NCBI RefSeq assembly: GCF_000687475.1
Contig: NC_057316.1
Coordinates: 6,324,001-6,388,000 of the forward strand
Length of the DNA: 64,000 nt
DNA from: Ustilaginoidea virens
Taxonomy: Eukaryota > Ascomycota > Sordariomycetes > Hypocreales > Clavicipitaceae
Reading direction: 5' to 3'
In this document: piece after piece, positions 47,166 through 58,712 of the stretch
Numbering within the stretch: position 1 is the first letter of the stretch
How the letters are laid out: each line of letters starts with the position of its first letter
Program-made: the position numbers and the translations under genes
The notes under the pieces: generated by a model
Database searches by the model: none
What the model saw: only the letters and a program-made list of their open reading frames with translations
What the model was told of the DNA's origin: nothing

Positions 47166-48164
47166 CGGGAGAGTAGAGCACTAGAATTGCTCTTCAGAAA
47201 CTGCTCGTGTCCGGATAAGACAAAGGATCAACACCCACCCACACGCTACACACACGCACACAAAGCTCAACGCCAACCGTGACAAGGCTGGGTGGGCAGG
47301 CCGTACAACTCCGTCGAGAGTGTGAAGCTGTGTGAAGCTGGCATCGGGCGTGGCTGGAGTGGCTGCAAACAAACACGATTGCGCAACGCAAACGCGACCT
47401 GGACGACCTGGACCGACTGGATTGAAGAAATCGGCGCGAACTCGCCAACTCGCCTCGACGCCTCGGTTGGGTTTAGCTCGCGGCCAACGCTGGTTTTTCT
47501 CTCCAGCCATCCAGGACGTGTCCAGGAAGTGTCCACGAAGCGTCCAGGAAGTGAAACGAGAAAGAAAAGAAAATATCCAATTCTCCCCAACGAGGGGCAA
47601 AGACAAGAGAGAGAGAGATGAGATAGTCTGGTCGGAGCGCATCACCATCATCTCGTCAAGTGTTAGTAATTCAGGCTCCAGAGAGGGTTTGGGGATCCGC
47701 GCAGCTGTTTGCAGCTGTTTGCAGCTGACATCAGTCCAGAGTCATGTGTCGGTAGTACGAGGCTCTGAAGTGGGGCGGGGAGCGGCTGGTGGGGGGGGGA
47801 TGACGACGGGAATGACACACTCCAGAGCAGGTCCAAGCCTCAAGGCTCTTGGGCCAGGCTAAAGACCGCTAGCGCGTCCCTGACTTGCACCACCGTCAAG
47901 CGCAGGGTTTTAATTGGCAAATTCCAGACGAGTTGACGGACAACTCGACATGCCAGCGGTCGGTCGGACCAGACGTGCCTGCCAGCGCCACGCAAAGGTG
48001 CTGCGGACTTCAATGGGTTGCAGTCGGGACTTGGGGAAGGGTTTGGGGTTGGGTTCGGGCTGTTCTCGACGTCGCCAAGCAGGCTGCTTCACGCTCGAGT
48101 CCCGAGGCCGTCCGGGGTGCCAGTTGGTGCCAGTTGCTGGGTGCCAGTTGCTGCTACCTTGGAA

Positions 48165-48247
48165 GCTACCTAGGTACCTACTCACCCAAGGTACCTTAGG
48201 TACCTACCCATATGTAGGTACCCTGAAAGCTACCGAGTACTCCGTAC
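48165..48247. repeat. GGTACCT palindrome cluster with GTACTCCGTAC
   Basis: AGCTACCTAGGTACC, CAAGGTACCTTAGGTACC and GTAGGTACC are followed by the palindrome-like GTACTCCGTAC at 48237-48247. Several nested inverted repeats could form hairpins. Confidence 0.75.
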
Positions 48248-49028
48248 ATCTGCTGGTATGCACCAAGCTTATGGGGGCCCACCAGACCAGACCCTCCTCG
48301 GAGGAGCCACTTGGCACAGCTGGCGATTTGAGCAAAAGCCGAAACCCCCAAATCTCGGCGGCTTGGAGGGACAGCCCTGGCCTAGAAAACCACTAGAGAG
48401 CCCAAGGGAACGTCCATGTCTGGTGCCCGCTGAGGAGCCAGCTAGGGATAGAGGGATATGGCCTGGGGCATAGCCAGCAGCCAACAGGTGCCAACAGGTG
48501 CCAACAGCCAGCTCCGGTCCCCACCTGTCTTGTCTTGGTACAGTAGGACCTAGGGGTCAGCTTGGGGGTCAACTTTGATCTGCTCGAAGCTGGCTGGGTC
48601 CTTTACCCACCGTCCGTACCTTAATACATTGATACTGCCGCTCAGACAGCCCAGCCCGTCCGGCAACTCCCATCAGTTTCATCTAATGACTGGAGCTTGC
48701 CAAGGCAGCCAAGCCCTCTTTTCTGCTCTGCTCCTCCACTCCATTCATCCATTCGCCTTACTACCTTTTTTTTTTTTTTTTTTTTTTTTTTTTCCCCCTT
48801 CGCCTCCATCAACAAAGGCTTCTTCCCATCACATCAAACGCCTCCCATCAAACTTGACGCTCCCCCGTCCACCGCTGCTCTTGGCTCAACCCTGGGCACT
48901 CCGCTCACCTCCTCACGGTATCGGCTGCTTTGCTGGGCCTGCCTTTCGACCTCGCACTTGACCCTCCCCTTCGTGTCTTCGCCCAGGCGACAGCGGCGAC
49001 GACAGAGAGTGGCGCTTCGCCGCCCGCC

Positions 49029-52008
49029 ATGCAGCGCGTCTCTTCCTTTCTGCCCTCCTGGGACAAGAGGAACTCGAGCTCTGGCCCTGCCAAACCACCG
49101 CCAGCAAGCGGCTTCTTTGGCTGGGCTGCCCGCAACAGTGCCAGCATAAACAGCAATGACAATGCCAAAACTCAAATAACCGGCAACGGCAGCAGCAGCA
49201 GCAGCAGCAGCAGTGGCAGCAGCGGCAGCGACGGCAACGGCCATCTCAGCAACCCCGCTGGAAACACACTTTTGCCCAAACTCAAATCTCCTGGCAAATC
49301 CCTCGCCCCAATCAATGTTTCGGCTGCCAATGGCGGCAGGATCGAGCGTGAGGCCTTCTGGCCCTCGACCCTCGACGTGGAATGTACCAAGGCGGCTAGA
49401 ATTCTCAAGTCCTTTTGCAGTATGTGCAGTTCTATAGTTTTCTTCATCCCACCGTGAAACGCCCAAAAAAAAGGAAAAAGGAAAAAAAGAGGAAAAAGAA
49501 AAAGAAACACGGCAAGGAAAAGCGTTGGAGCTGGTGCTCCTTGTTGCTCGTTGAAACGTCACTCGATTGATCTTGCTAACAATGTCCTTTCTTCCTGTAG
49601 CAGACGGTTATTTGGCACCGACGGAGGCTGTAACCTCAGCATCAGCTGCAAATTCCAACCCCGAGGAGCCCGGTTCTCCAGCGAAACAAATGAAAAAGAT
49701 CCCCCAGCGTATAATACAAAACGCTGCTGGCATTGCCATCTTCACCTGCATGAGGAGCGGATTATGGATGACCGGCTCCGGCGGCTCCGGCATTCTCATT
49801 GCGAGAAAGTCGGACGGCACTTGGTCCCCGCCCTCGGGAATCATGCTTCATACCCCAACGCTCAGCTTCATCATCGGCGTCGATGTGTACGATTGCATTC
49901 TCGTCGTTACTAATCTATCCGCCTTGGAAATGATCACCCGGCCTCGTGTCACTCTGGGTGATGACGTCAAGTTGAACAACGGCCCTTTGACGAGCATGAA
50001 CTCGGACGAGCCTCATTTTAATTGGAAACATCTCGATAACACCGTCTTGGCATACATGAAGGCCCACGGCCAACACCAAACCGCTTACCTGCAAGGCTGC
50101 ATCCTAACGGAGCGCGGTAATGAGAATGAGCGCTTTTACGGTCGCGACGTCACTCAAATGGATATTCTAGCCGGCAATGTTGCCCGACCCGTCCAAGAGA
50201 CCACACCCTTATTCGAGGTCATCAAGCTGGCCGAGGGCAGAACGGATTACGACAGGGCCGCCGTCGGGCTGACCACGAGCGAACCTGCGCCCGGGGATGC
50301 TCTGATAGCCACGCCCAAGTCGACTTCTGGGCACCAGCCCACCACCTCGTCTTTTGGCATCGTCAAGGCCGATGATCCGGACCCCTTTGGCGTTCTGGCG
50401 TTGGAGATGGCTGGCCTCGAAATCCGGCAAGCCGGCAGTCGCCTGCGGCCGACCAGCAGCCAGTTTGAAGTCAACTCGAACCCGCGAAGCCCGACACTCT
50501 CCAGGTTCGACCGGCAGAGCATGGACAATTGCGTAACCAAGAGTAATCGAGCTAGTGTCAGGTCTTTGGCTACGGTCAAGAGTCAGGTGACAGATGCCGG
50601 CACGCAAACCGATCTTGGTGCCGGCAATGGCCCAGAGATAACGCCGAGCCCTGGTCGGAGCGAGGATGGGCTTGAACGAGCATTCGTCGACCGCATACCG
50701 GAGGTACAGGAAGACGACGACGACGAAGACGCGGTCGACTACACAGCCGTTGATTTCACTCCCGTGAAACATCTCACCTGGCAGCAGTCCACCGATCTGC
50801 TTCAACCCGAACTACCACCAATCCCTGCGAGAAGCCGGCCCAAGTCGACCGCCACCTGCATGCTCGACGAAGAGAAGAAAGGTTCGACAGCCGATGCATC
50901 ATCTGCCGACAGGGAGGCCGAGGTGGAGGATGATACGAACGATGCTGACGACGAAGATGACTTGGGTGAATCTGACGAGGAGCCTGTTATATTCGAAGTG
51001 GCGCAGGTTCAGCCCGCGCGGACACGGGCCGTCGTGTCACGCATGATCCACGCCAAGGGCAACGTGGTGAACATTCCCAGGCGCATTGCTCCACCGCTGC
51101 CTACTCGGAGCCCGGCGAGAAACTCGAGGTGCGCCCAGAGCGATGTCGGCGCAGAGACTGTGAAAGCCCTGAACCCTCTGCGTCAGGCGTTTAGCGAGGC
51201 GGATTTGCGCAACGAGGAGGAGGAGGCGGACAAGAGGAAGAGGAAGGCCCAAGAAACAAGCCTGAGGAACTCGGCCGGGTTAGCGATGGGCGAATCTGCG
51301 GAAATGGCACGAACTCGGGGAGCTCCCGTTGCAAAGGGCATCATTCACTTCAGAGATGTCTTCAAAAGAGACGAGAAATCTACACGGTCAGCCTTGGCGG
51401 ATGAAAGTGCGCAGGCGACCCCTTCTCCCGAGGCAACCGCAACGACTGATGAGCCTGCATACAGTGTGTCGCAGGGTAGATTTGTCCTTCCCCAGAGGTC
51501 CAGCAAGCGGCAGTCGAGAAACAGCCAAGCAAGCGTTCAAGAAGCGCTAGCTGGCGGTGAATCTCTGGCTGCTGCGTGGGACGCGGCAGCAAAGATGCCG
51601 CCACCGGAGGGCACTGAAGCCAAGGGTCCATTGTCCCAAATCGAGGCAAGCGAATCCGAATACGGTTCCGTGTATCAAATGACTGAAGAGGAGGAGCTGC
51701 TCATTCATGACGCACACGGACCCAATGATAATTCGGACTCTACCATGAGCAAGAGGCACACTTCGTCAATATTGACGGGTCTGACAGAAGATCGCTGGAG
51801 CATTGACCGATCATCTTTAACAACACCCACCTCTGACCGGAATGTATCGGTTGTGGAGTATACAACCGAAGAAGACACCCCCAAGAAGATGGGCGGGGAG
51901 GGACAGCTGGATGACGGGGAGCACCAACTAAAAGAGACGGGTAACGAGGGTCTCACACAGCGCCAAAGCAAAGCGACATTGCGTCTAGTCGAGACGAGCG
52001 TTTATTGA
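49029..52008 (+). CDS. Ysc84/SYLF-domain protein with long disordered tail
   Basis: Exons 49029-49419 and 49601-52008, phase 1, 932 residues. The start ATG gives MQRVSSFLPSWDKRNSS. A Ser-run (AGC repeats near 49191-49215) marks the disordered N-terminus. The splice joins ECTKAARILKSFC to TDGYLAPTE and opens the SYLF (DUF500) domain: KKIPQRIIQNAAGIAIFTCMRSGLWMTGSGGSGILIARKSDG, then LHTPTLSFIIGVDVYDCILVVTN. SYLF proteins such as yeast Ysc84/Lsb4 bind actin and phosphoinositides at endocytic patches. Residues after about 330 are acidic and Ser/Pro-rich without a visible SH3 domain, unlike Ysc84. The protein is therefore a long fungal SYLF variant, probably cytoplasmic or cortical. Function in endocytosis is inferred from the domain. 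Confidence 0.9.
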
Positions 52009-53168
52009 CACGATAAAAGAGGTCAGATGGTGCGGCATGGAGCGACAATTCATTGCTCCTCCCATGCTTGAGATGTGCACTGATTTATTGGTTCGACTCA
52101 TACAAACTGACCACTTATTTCCATTCAGACAGCCAACAAAGAAAAAAAAAAAAAAAAAAAAAAAGGAACAAGCTGTGACTGGCAAAATTTTTGGAGCCAG
52201 GTAATAGCTGTTGTTTTTTCCGACATTATTCCTCGACTCATTGATTCTCTCTGTTTGGGCCGGCGTCGCACAATTATTTATTATGCTCGGGTGGTTTCTT
52301 CAGCATGTCGAACCCACCTGGGGAGATGTGGATTAAGAGAAACAGGCGTTTGGATCACTTTGATGCGGCATTTACGGGCATGTTTTTGGTGGTCAAGTAT
52401 GATTGACGGAGTTGGGAGACGTATGACGAAGCTCCGAGCACGTCTGACGGGCCATATACGGTAATTGTGGTTTCTTTATGCGATATGAAGCAAGGTTTGT
52501 TGAGATGGAAGCGAAAGACTTGGTTCGGACCCGTTGGGTTTTACTTGAGGAGGGGGGGAGAAAGGGTGGCCATGACGATGCATGGCCAGATCAAGGGCGT
52601 TGTCAAAATGTCCGATAATTTACAGCGTGAAAATGCGGGTGCCTCAAGTCTGCAGTCAGTCCCGTGCTTTCAGCCAGCCAGGGGAAGCGATTGCCAGTGA
52701 TTGCATGCGAATGGTGATGGCCAACGTTGCCAGGTGCCAGAGGGGGAGTTGACATGTCATGATGTTTACATGCATGCTTGAAGTTGAGTTATGAAGCTTC
52801 AGACAGAGAGATGAGGGCCCTCAGTGTGGCTGGTTGACGGCCGCCACCGCCACAGAGACCACAAGAGAACACAGTGCACGCAACCAGACTCCACTGCATA
52901 CTCCACTGTGCTCCGTACCTTGGCTTAGCTTCTTCTGCGCGACGACAATTCAACCATTCTCATTATTCGCAGCATCCTTCACGACAGCCAAACACACAAA
53001 ACACAACCACCACTCCCCGCCCATTGACTGGCCCGGTCCAGGTGAGGGCCATCAATCTCTGCTTGGCTTCGCTTGGCTTCGCTTGGCTTCGCTTGGCTTC
53101 GCTTGGCTTCGCTTGGCTTCGATTGGCTTCGATTGGCTTCGCTTGGCGCGGGCTGTCCAGGGACCAGC
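52009..53168. promoter_or_regulatory. Intergenic region and Arp9 leader
   Basis: Tandem spacing between the Ysc84-like stop and the Arp9 start. It has an A-run (52141-52164) and at 53042-53160 a possible 5'-UTR intron (CAG/GTGAGG donor, GTCCAG acceptor) that would contain the whole decamer array at 53061-53140. No further coding frame is accepted. Confidence 0.5.
53061..53140. repeat. Decamer array x8 in Arp9 leader
   Basis: Eight GCTTGGCTTC units, two of them with GATTGGCTTC, end 28 nt upstream of the Arp9 start codon. The array lies between a plausible donor at 53042 and acceptor at 53160. The long upstream-extended frame through it is a repeat artefact. Confidence 0.9.
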
Positions 53169-55505
53169 ATGTCGAGCTCGGCGGGCAAATGGCGCGAGGA
53201 GCAAATCCTCGTCATCTGCCCCGGCAGCAGAACCACGATGGCGCAGCTGGGCTGCGCCGAGTTGACACCCCCGACTCGCCGACTGCCCACGAGAATGTTC
53301 AGGGACGGGCGCGGATGGCGACCGTACCACACGTTCAAGCGAACAAAGGTGGTCGGCGGAGTGCGAACCGAGGAATGGGTTGAAGACGTCGACCAAGACC
53401 GAGGCGCTGTCTGGCCAATCCAAGGTACGTCGGTCGTCTATGCGCAATATCCAGTCCTACTCCCTCCCGCCAGGAAGAGCTTCTTCTCACATCCAAACCC
53501 CCCCGCCGGGGCGGCTCTCCCAGGCGGCCGAATCGTCCAGATGGATGCCTTTTTGGCCTTTCTCGAACACGTCCACGGCTTGCTCACGACGACGTACCAC
53601 AACACGCCCATCATGCTCATGGCCTCGCCGCAGTGGACGCGGCCCGACTGCGAGGCCATTGCGCAGTACGTCTTTGAGAAGACGCGCACGCCTGCGCTGT
53701 GCATGATCCACAGCGGCATCGCGACCCAGTACGGCCTCAAGTGGCCCAGCATGACCGTCGTCGACATTGGCTACGAAAAGGTGGACGTGACGGCCATCCA
53801 CGACGGCCGAGTCGTCAACCAGGGCGACGTGCGGTCCGCCGGCCCCGGGAGCCGGATCAGCGGCGGCGAGGTCTTCACCCAGCGCCTCGTGAAGCTCCTG
53901 AAGGGCAGGCACTTTACCCACGACATGGCGGAGCAGCTGAAGAGGAGCAACATATGCGAGGTTCTGCCGTACGCGGCTGGCGAGAAGGGGCTCGTCGAGC
54001 TGCCCCAGGATAACCTCGTCTCTACCGCCGCCGCCTCTGCCGCCTCTGCCGTCTCCGCCTCTGCCGCTGCCTCTGCTGCCGCTGCCTCCGCCTCCGCCGC
54101 CGCGGCGGATGCCCGAAAGCCCCCCGAGCTCGCCAAGCCCGCGGAAGCCGCTGCCGCCGAGGAGAATGGCGAGAATGGAGAGAATGGCGAGAATGGCGAG
54201 GCGAATCCCGGCGCCGAGGAGGATGGAGTCTTGGACGTCGCGGCCATTGTCACCAGCGGCCAGACCAAGGAATTCCTGGCCAAGAAGGAAAAGGAGAAGG
54301 GGAAGCCCGGGCGAAAACCCAAGGCGCAGCAGGATGCCGACGCCGGGCCAGCCAAGCCAGCCCGGCTTCCAAATTCCAAAAGGAAGCTCAACACGTTTTT
54401 CTACGAGCAAGTCATCCAGGAGCTGGTGCCGCCCGAGGCCAAGCAAAACGGCGCTGCCGAGCCCTCGGCCGAGACGCAGCCGCCTAGCTTGCAACAACAA
54501 CAACAACAACAACAACAACTAGTGCAGCCGGCAAAGGAGGTGGGCGAGAGTGGCGCAGCCGCGATTCCATCCGCCGCCGCCGCCGCTCCAGCCGTTGGAG
54601 TTGCATCCGACGAGCCGCAAGAGACACCCGAGAGGACCATGGACGATGCCGCGTCCTCTGCTGCCCATCTCTCTGCGCCGCCACCCGCAGCAGCAGCATC
54701 ATCAGCAGCATCGGCAGCAGCAGCGAAAGAAGCACCCTCCGACGAGGCACCCAAGCCGGAGCCCGCCATTCCCGCCGTCCCCGCCGTCCCCGACACCCCC
54801 GAGTACCGACCGAAGCGCGTCCGTCGCGACATTGAAGTCGGCCTCGAGCGTTTCACCTTTGCCGACCGGTCCGAAATCGACCGCATCGTCACGGCCATCT
54901 ACCGCACCATCCAGGGCATCGACGACATGTACATGCGCCCGCCGTGCTGGGACAACCTCGTCTTTGTCGGCAACGGCGCCCGCCTGCGCGGCCTGCGGGA
55001 GAACATCCTGCAGACGCTGCACGCGCGGCACCTCGTGTCGCCCTCGACCGCCACCATGTTCACGTCGGAGCTGCCCTCCAACGTGGCCACCCCGACCGGC
55101 ACGGGGTCGCAGACGCCCACCGGCTCCTTCACGGGGGTGCCTCACCAGCTGCCCGCCAGCGGCGTCAACCCGCTCCTGCAGGCCGCCACCACGGCCAGCA
55201 CCCTCGGCGTGGGGGCCGCCTCCGCCTCCGCCTCCGCCGCCGCCGCCGCCGTCGCCACGCCGCAGCCCGGCTCGGACGCCGCCGGCCCCGCGGCCCACCA
55301 CTTCCACAGCCAGACGCCCACGAGCATCAAGCTGGCCGCCCTGCCGACCTACCTGAGCGAGTGGACCAAGAACGGCTTCGAGGAGGCCATGTTCCTGGGC
55401 GCCCAGGTCGCCGCCCGGATCGCCTTTAGCCTGCATTCCAACATGGACGCGCAGAGCGTCGAGGCCCAGCGCCTCATGAGCCTCAGCAGAGTAGACTACA
55501 AGTAA
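53169..55505 (+). CDS. ARP9: Actin-related protein Arp9, chromatin-remodelling subunit
   Basis: Exons 53169-53424 and 53524-55505 give 745 residues; the 99-nt intron (GTACGT donor, CCCAG acceptor) joins AVWPIQ to GGRIVQMDAFLAFLEH, the expected actin-fold continuation. The start is MSSSAGKWREEQILVICPGSRTT, with the phosphate-loop strand of the actin fold. Later TPALCMIHSGIATQYGLK and SMTVVDIGYEKVDVTAIHDG match subdomain signatures, and the C-terminus SEWTKNGFEEAMFLGAQVAARIAF closes the fold. Between them are long low-complexity inserts: Ala/Ser-rich, GEN repeats, and polyGln (54494-54519). Arp9 pairs with Arp7 or Arp42 on the HSA helix of SWI/SNF and RSC ATPases in the nucleus. Arp8 is a weaker alternative. 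A frameshift-free retained intron would insert 33 residues. Confidence 0.85.
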   Translation: MSSSAGKWREEQILVICPGSRTTMAQLGCAELTPPTRRLPTRMFRDGRGWRPYHTFKRTKVVGGVRTEEWVEDVDQDRGAVWPIQGTSVVYAQYPVLLPPARKSFFSHPNPPAGAALPGGRIVQMDAFLAFLEHVHGLLTTTYHNTPIMLMASPQWTRPDCEAIAQYVFEKTRTPALCMIHSGIATQYGLKWPSMTVVDIGYEKVDVTAIHDGRVVNQGDVRSAGPGSRISGGEVFTQRLVKLLKGRHFTHDMAEQLKRSNICEVLPYAAGEKGLVELPQDNLVSTAAASAASAVSASAAASAAAASASAAAADARKPPELAKPAEAAAAEENGENGENGENGEANPGAEEDGVLDVAAIVTSGQTKEFLAKKEKEKGKPGRKPKAQQDADAGPAKPARLPNSKRKLNTFFYEQVIQELVPPEAKQNGAAEPSAETQPPSLQQQQQQQQQLVQPAKEVGESGAAAIPSAAAAAPAVGVASDEPQETPERTMDDAASSAAHLSAPPPAAAASSAASAAAAKEAPSDEAPKPEPAIPAVPAVPDTPEYRPKRVRRDIEVGLERFTFADRSEIDRIVTAIYRTIQGIDDMYMRPPCWDNLVFVGNGARLRGLRENILQTLHARHLVSPSTATMFTSELPSNVATPTGTGSQTPTGSFTGVPHQLPASGVNPLLQAATTASTLGVGAASASASAAAAAVATPQPGSDAAGPAAHHFHSQTPTSIKLAALPTYLSEWTKNGFEEAMFLGAQVAARIAFSLHSNMDAQSVEAQRLMSLSRVDYK

Positions 55506-56449
55506 ACCGCCGCCCTTGGTTCTCCCCCCCCCGGAGCCACCCCTCCCCAAACCGGGCACAAGTTGAAAAGAGACGCTGGCTAACGATGTCTTGGTGTGCA
55601 AACAGTGAATTGGGGCCCAAGGCTATCAGCACGCATTCCATGCTGAGTTGAGGCACAGCCGACTGTACCGGTTGCAGTCTTTTCTCCGGGGGGGGGGGGG
55701 GGCTACGGGCTGGTGATGATTACGCCTTGTTTTTTTTTTATATAAAAAAAAAGAAAAAAAGGCCGGGCGGTGCCCGTTGTACGTTTGTGTACGTGGTGTC
55801 TCCTGGTCAAAGTGACGCTTGCAACGACGGCATGAGAGAGAGAGTCGGCAATGGCCGCGATGGTGGCGTGGGCGGTCGAGGAACCAACATTGATGTATTA
55901 TTTTTTACCTGTAGGAACGGATGTCTTGCGCACCATGTCGCGAGATGGCACGTGGCCTACGTCATTGTGCGGTTAGCCAACTGTCGCGAAGAAAGTCTTG
56001 ACAAGATGTTGCGGGTTCCGTGGGCCCAACGTGACGAATATCTGGCTGTGCGACTGCGCAACGACGAGATACTTTACAAAGGTGCATCGCATCACCTCCC
56101 TTCCCTTGCTCCAGCTTGCACCAACAATCACTCCCTTGGATGAAGAAACAATTTTCAAAATTCAAAAAATAAAAAGGAAACACAGACGCCGACAGATGCA
56201 GAGACAATAAACCCCAGCCAATGCCATCAGCATAGTCGGCACTCGACTCGCCTCCCGGACGCGATCGAGCCCAACTGCACATGCCGCCAAGGAAGAGGAC
56301 AAGACGCGGGAGGGGAAAAACAAATAAACAAATAAATAAAACACGACACAGAAGCAGAGAGAGGGAAATTGCAATGCTGTAGTTCATGTGCGCCGACAAC
56401 CAACCAGCCTGAAATGCCGACTCATGCATGCATGCGACCACCACCGAGA
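55506..56449. other. Convergent intergenic region
   Basis: Between the 3' ends of the Arp9 and MATE genes. It contains a G-run (55689-55702), T/A-runs near 55730-55760 and A-rich DNA near 56155-56180. No convincing gene is seen. Confidence 0.55.
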
Positions 56450-58712
56450 TTAACCTGCCGCGTTGCGGGCTGCAGCTTCGCGAGCTGCCTTGTGCCAGTC
56501 CGTCTTGAGGAGATACACGTACTCGATCGAGGACACCCTGGTGATTTGTCAGCGGACAGCCAAAGCAAACCTCTTCCCTGCCCCTCGTGTGTTCTCGTCT
56601 CGGCAGGGAGCAGGCGTCATGGGCGCCCAGGACTTACAGAACCAAGCCCACTGTGATGCCTACCCACAGGCCTTCGAGTTTCCAGCCTAAGCCGAGAGAT
56701 AGAGCCAGCGAAATGGGCAGCGAAACCACATAGTACGAGACCAGGTTGACCGGGCCGCCGATGGACTGCTTGCCGATGCCGCGCAAAAGACCGTGCGCAC
56801 CAGCACCCAGCCCGTCGAATACTTGCATCACGGCGACGAGCGGCAGAACACGGGCAACAATCTCGATGACCCCGGGATCGTCTGTGAAGAGCAAGGGCAG
56901 ACGGAAGCGCAGTGTCGAAAAGATTGTCAGGTTGAGAGTGCCAATGACGCAGGCGGCCACAAAAGCCTAAGAGAGCAAAAGCGTCAGTCAAACTCCTTTG
57001 GAGAATTGTTTGTCGGGGGAGCAAAGCCCGGGGACCAACGCACCACCTTGGCAGTTATTCTGGCAGCGCCAACCAAGCCCGCTCCCATGAGGTTCGCCAC
57101 GCGCGTGGACGCGGCAATGGACATGGGGAACGGGATCTGGTACGATATGGATGACAGCGTGACGACGACGCTCTGAGCAGCGAGATACTCTGTTCCAAAC
57201 TGGCCAGCCAGGAGCGTCATGATCTCGAACGCGAGCCATTCGGCTTCCACCATGATCATGCCGGGCAGAGCAAGTCGGATCATGACCCACCAGTTGGCAA
57301 AGACCCTCTTGCTGAACCCTCCCCAGCACTGCTTGCCATCGACAAAGGCGATGTACAAGAAGAGCAGTATCGGCAGCAGGCTCTCCGTGATGGCCACGGC
57401 GATTGGGGCTCCCACAAACCCCAAACCCATCCTCCACACAAGAAGCCAGTTTATCAAGACGTTGATGGGAGCGGCAACGATGAGAACATACGTCGTTGCT
57501 CGGAACAGTCCCTGGGCTTGGGTAAAGCGCTTTCCGACCTCGAACAAGACGACGCCGGGAATGCTGAATATCATGACCTTGAGATACAGGGCGGCGAGTC
57601 GGGCAGTCTCGGCATCGGGGACAACGTAGACGAGGATTCTCTCCGCAAACAACCAGAGCACTGCAACGGGGAGCGACAGGCACATGAGGAAGCACGCCAT
57701 GCGCTGACACTGCAAGCCAACGAGTTGCTTGTGGCCCGAGCCGTATGCCTGGGCGCAGAGCGTGTCCAGGCTGGTGGCCAGTCCTTGAAACGGAGCAAGA
57801 CAAGTAATGGCCTGCGACATGTTTGCCACTAGAGACATGAGAGAGCACACAAGAGAAAAGGCCCAAGCGGTTCCCCCCCCCCCCTCCGGATTAGCAGTTG
57901 GCCGGAAAGTGCGCGTGTTTTGGAGGCTTACAGGAAACGGCTCCCAGCTCAATCTTTCCGATCCTGCCTACGGCAAAGATGCTGGCCACATTGATGGAGT
58001 ACTGCAGGAAGAAGGTGGTGATGAGGGGCAAGGAATAAGCCACGACTGTCTTGGCCTCGCGTTGCCATGTGGTGTGCACACGGCCAGAGGCAACAGCCTC
58101 CTCCCATTGCTGGTCCAAGTCATCCCCGGACCCGGAGGCGGAGTCGGAACCTTCAGGCTGTCCGTTCAGTAGCGGCGACCGTTCCGTGGCGGGAACAACA
58201 TGGCCGGGGAAAGCCACGTGGTGCTCATCGTGAATACCCTCCCGAGCAAGTTTGGTGCTGAAGAGCCGTCTGTAGAGCCGTCTGTAGAGCCGAGCCGCAA
58301 GGTTGTGCTTTTCCTCCTCGCGACCCGGGAGGTGCTTGGGTGGCAGCACGTGGTTATCTCGTAGCAAGCTTCTTTCTGCGTCTCGGGACTGTTTCCTCTC
58401 CATTGGCGTCAGGATGGGCTCATCAACGCGCTGGGCATTGAACACGGGCCGGGTTCCGCCGTAAGCAACACCGCTGGGTCGACGATACATGCCGTGGCCA
58501 CGAGCTGGGTGGTTTCCATCGACGAGGGCGTCGGGGGCGTCGGGCAGGCCGCCGTGGTCAGCATCGTCGTCTGAGCAGGCAGCGATGTCATCTGCTAGGA
58601 ATTGCTCCGCCAAGGGGGAGCTGGACAAGTATGTGTGTTGAGCAGAGGTGGAGAGCAGGTCGCGACCGCGAAAAACGGGAGAAGCGCTGATTTGCTTTCC
58701 GCCGCCAGCCAT
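56450..58712 (-). CDS. MATE-family multidrug/toxin efflux transporter
   Basis: Four exons, 58712-57932, 57828-57044, 56966-56638 and 56537-56450, phases closed, 660 residues. The first 220 residues are a hydrophilic cytosolic extension (many Asp/Arg/His, RRLYRRLF, ATERSPLL). The MATE core then starts with AKTVVAYSLPLITTFFLQYSINVASIFAVGRIG. The diagnostic LANMSQAITCLAPFQGLATSLDTLCAQAYGSGHK is made across the first splice. About 12 membrane helices follow, including MIFSIPGVVLFEVGKRFTQAQG and LPGMIMVEAEWLAFEIMTLLAG. The family exchanges H+ or Na+ for organic cations and drugs at the plasma or vacuolar membrane; yeast Erc1 is a relative. The substrate is unknown. The short C-terminal tail is AREAAARNAAG. 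Confidence 0.95.

Larger units (their letters stand above)
44599..49028. promoter_or_regulatory. 4.4-kb divergent intergenic region
   Basis: Between the small one-helix gene (-) and the Ysc84-like gene (+). No frame is convincing. It holds an A/G tract (46060-46140), GA microsatellites (46348-46364, 47124-47162), a GTCGAGC array near 46425-46460, a GGTACCT cluster (48165-48225) followed by GTACTCCGTAC (48237-48247), and a T-run (48767-48793) in the Ysc84-like leader. Confidence 0.5.

Noticed and set aside
53487..54518. 343-codon minus-strand frame opposite ARP9.
   Set aside because: Antisense shadow of GC-rich Arp9 codons; Leu/Gly/Arg-rich without domain.
54550..55601. Long plus- and minus-strand frames over the ARP9 3' half.
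   Set aside because: Pro/Arg- and Gly-rich translations are out-of-frame readings of Ala- and Ser-coding repeats.
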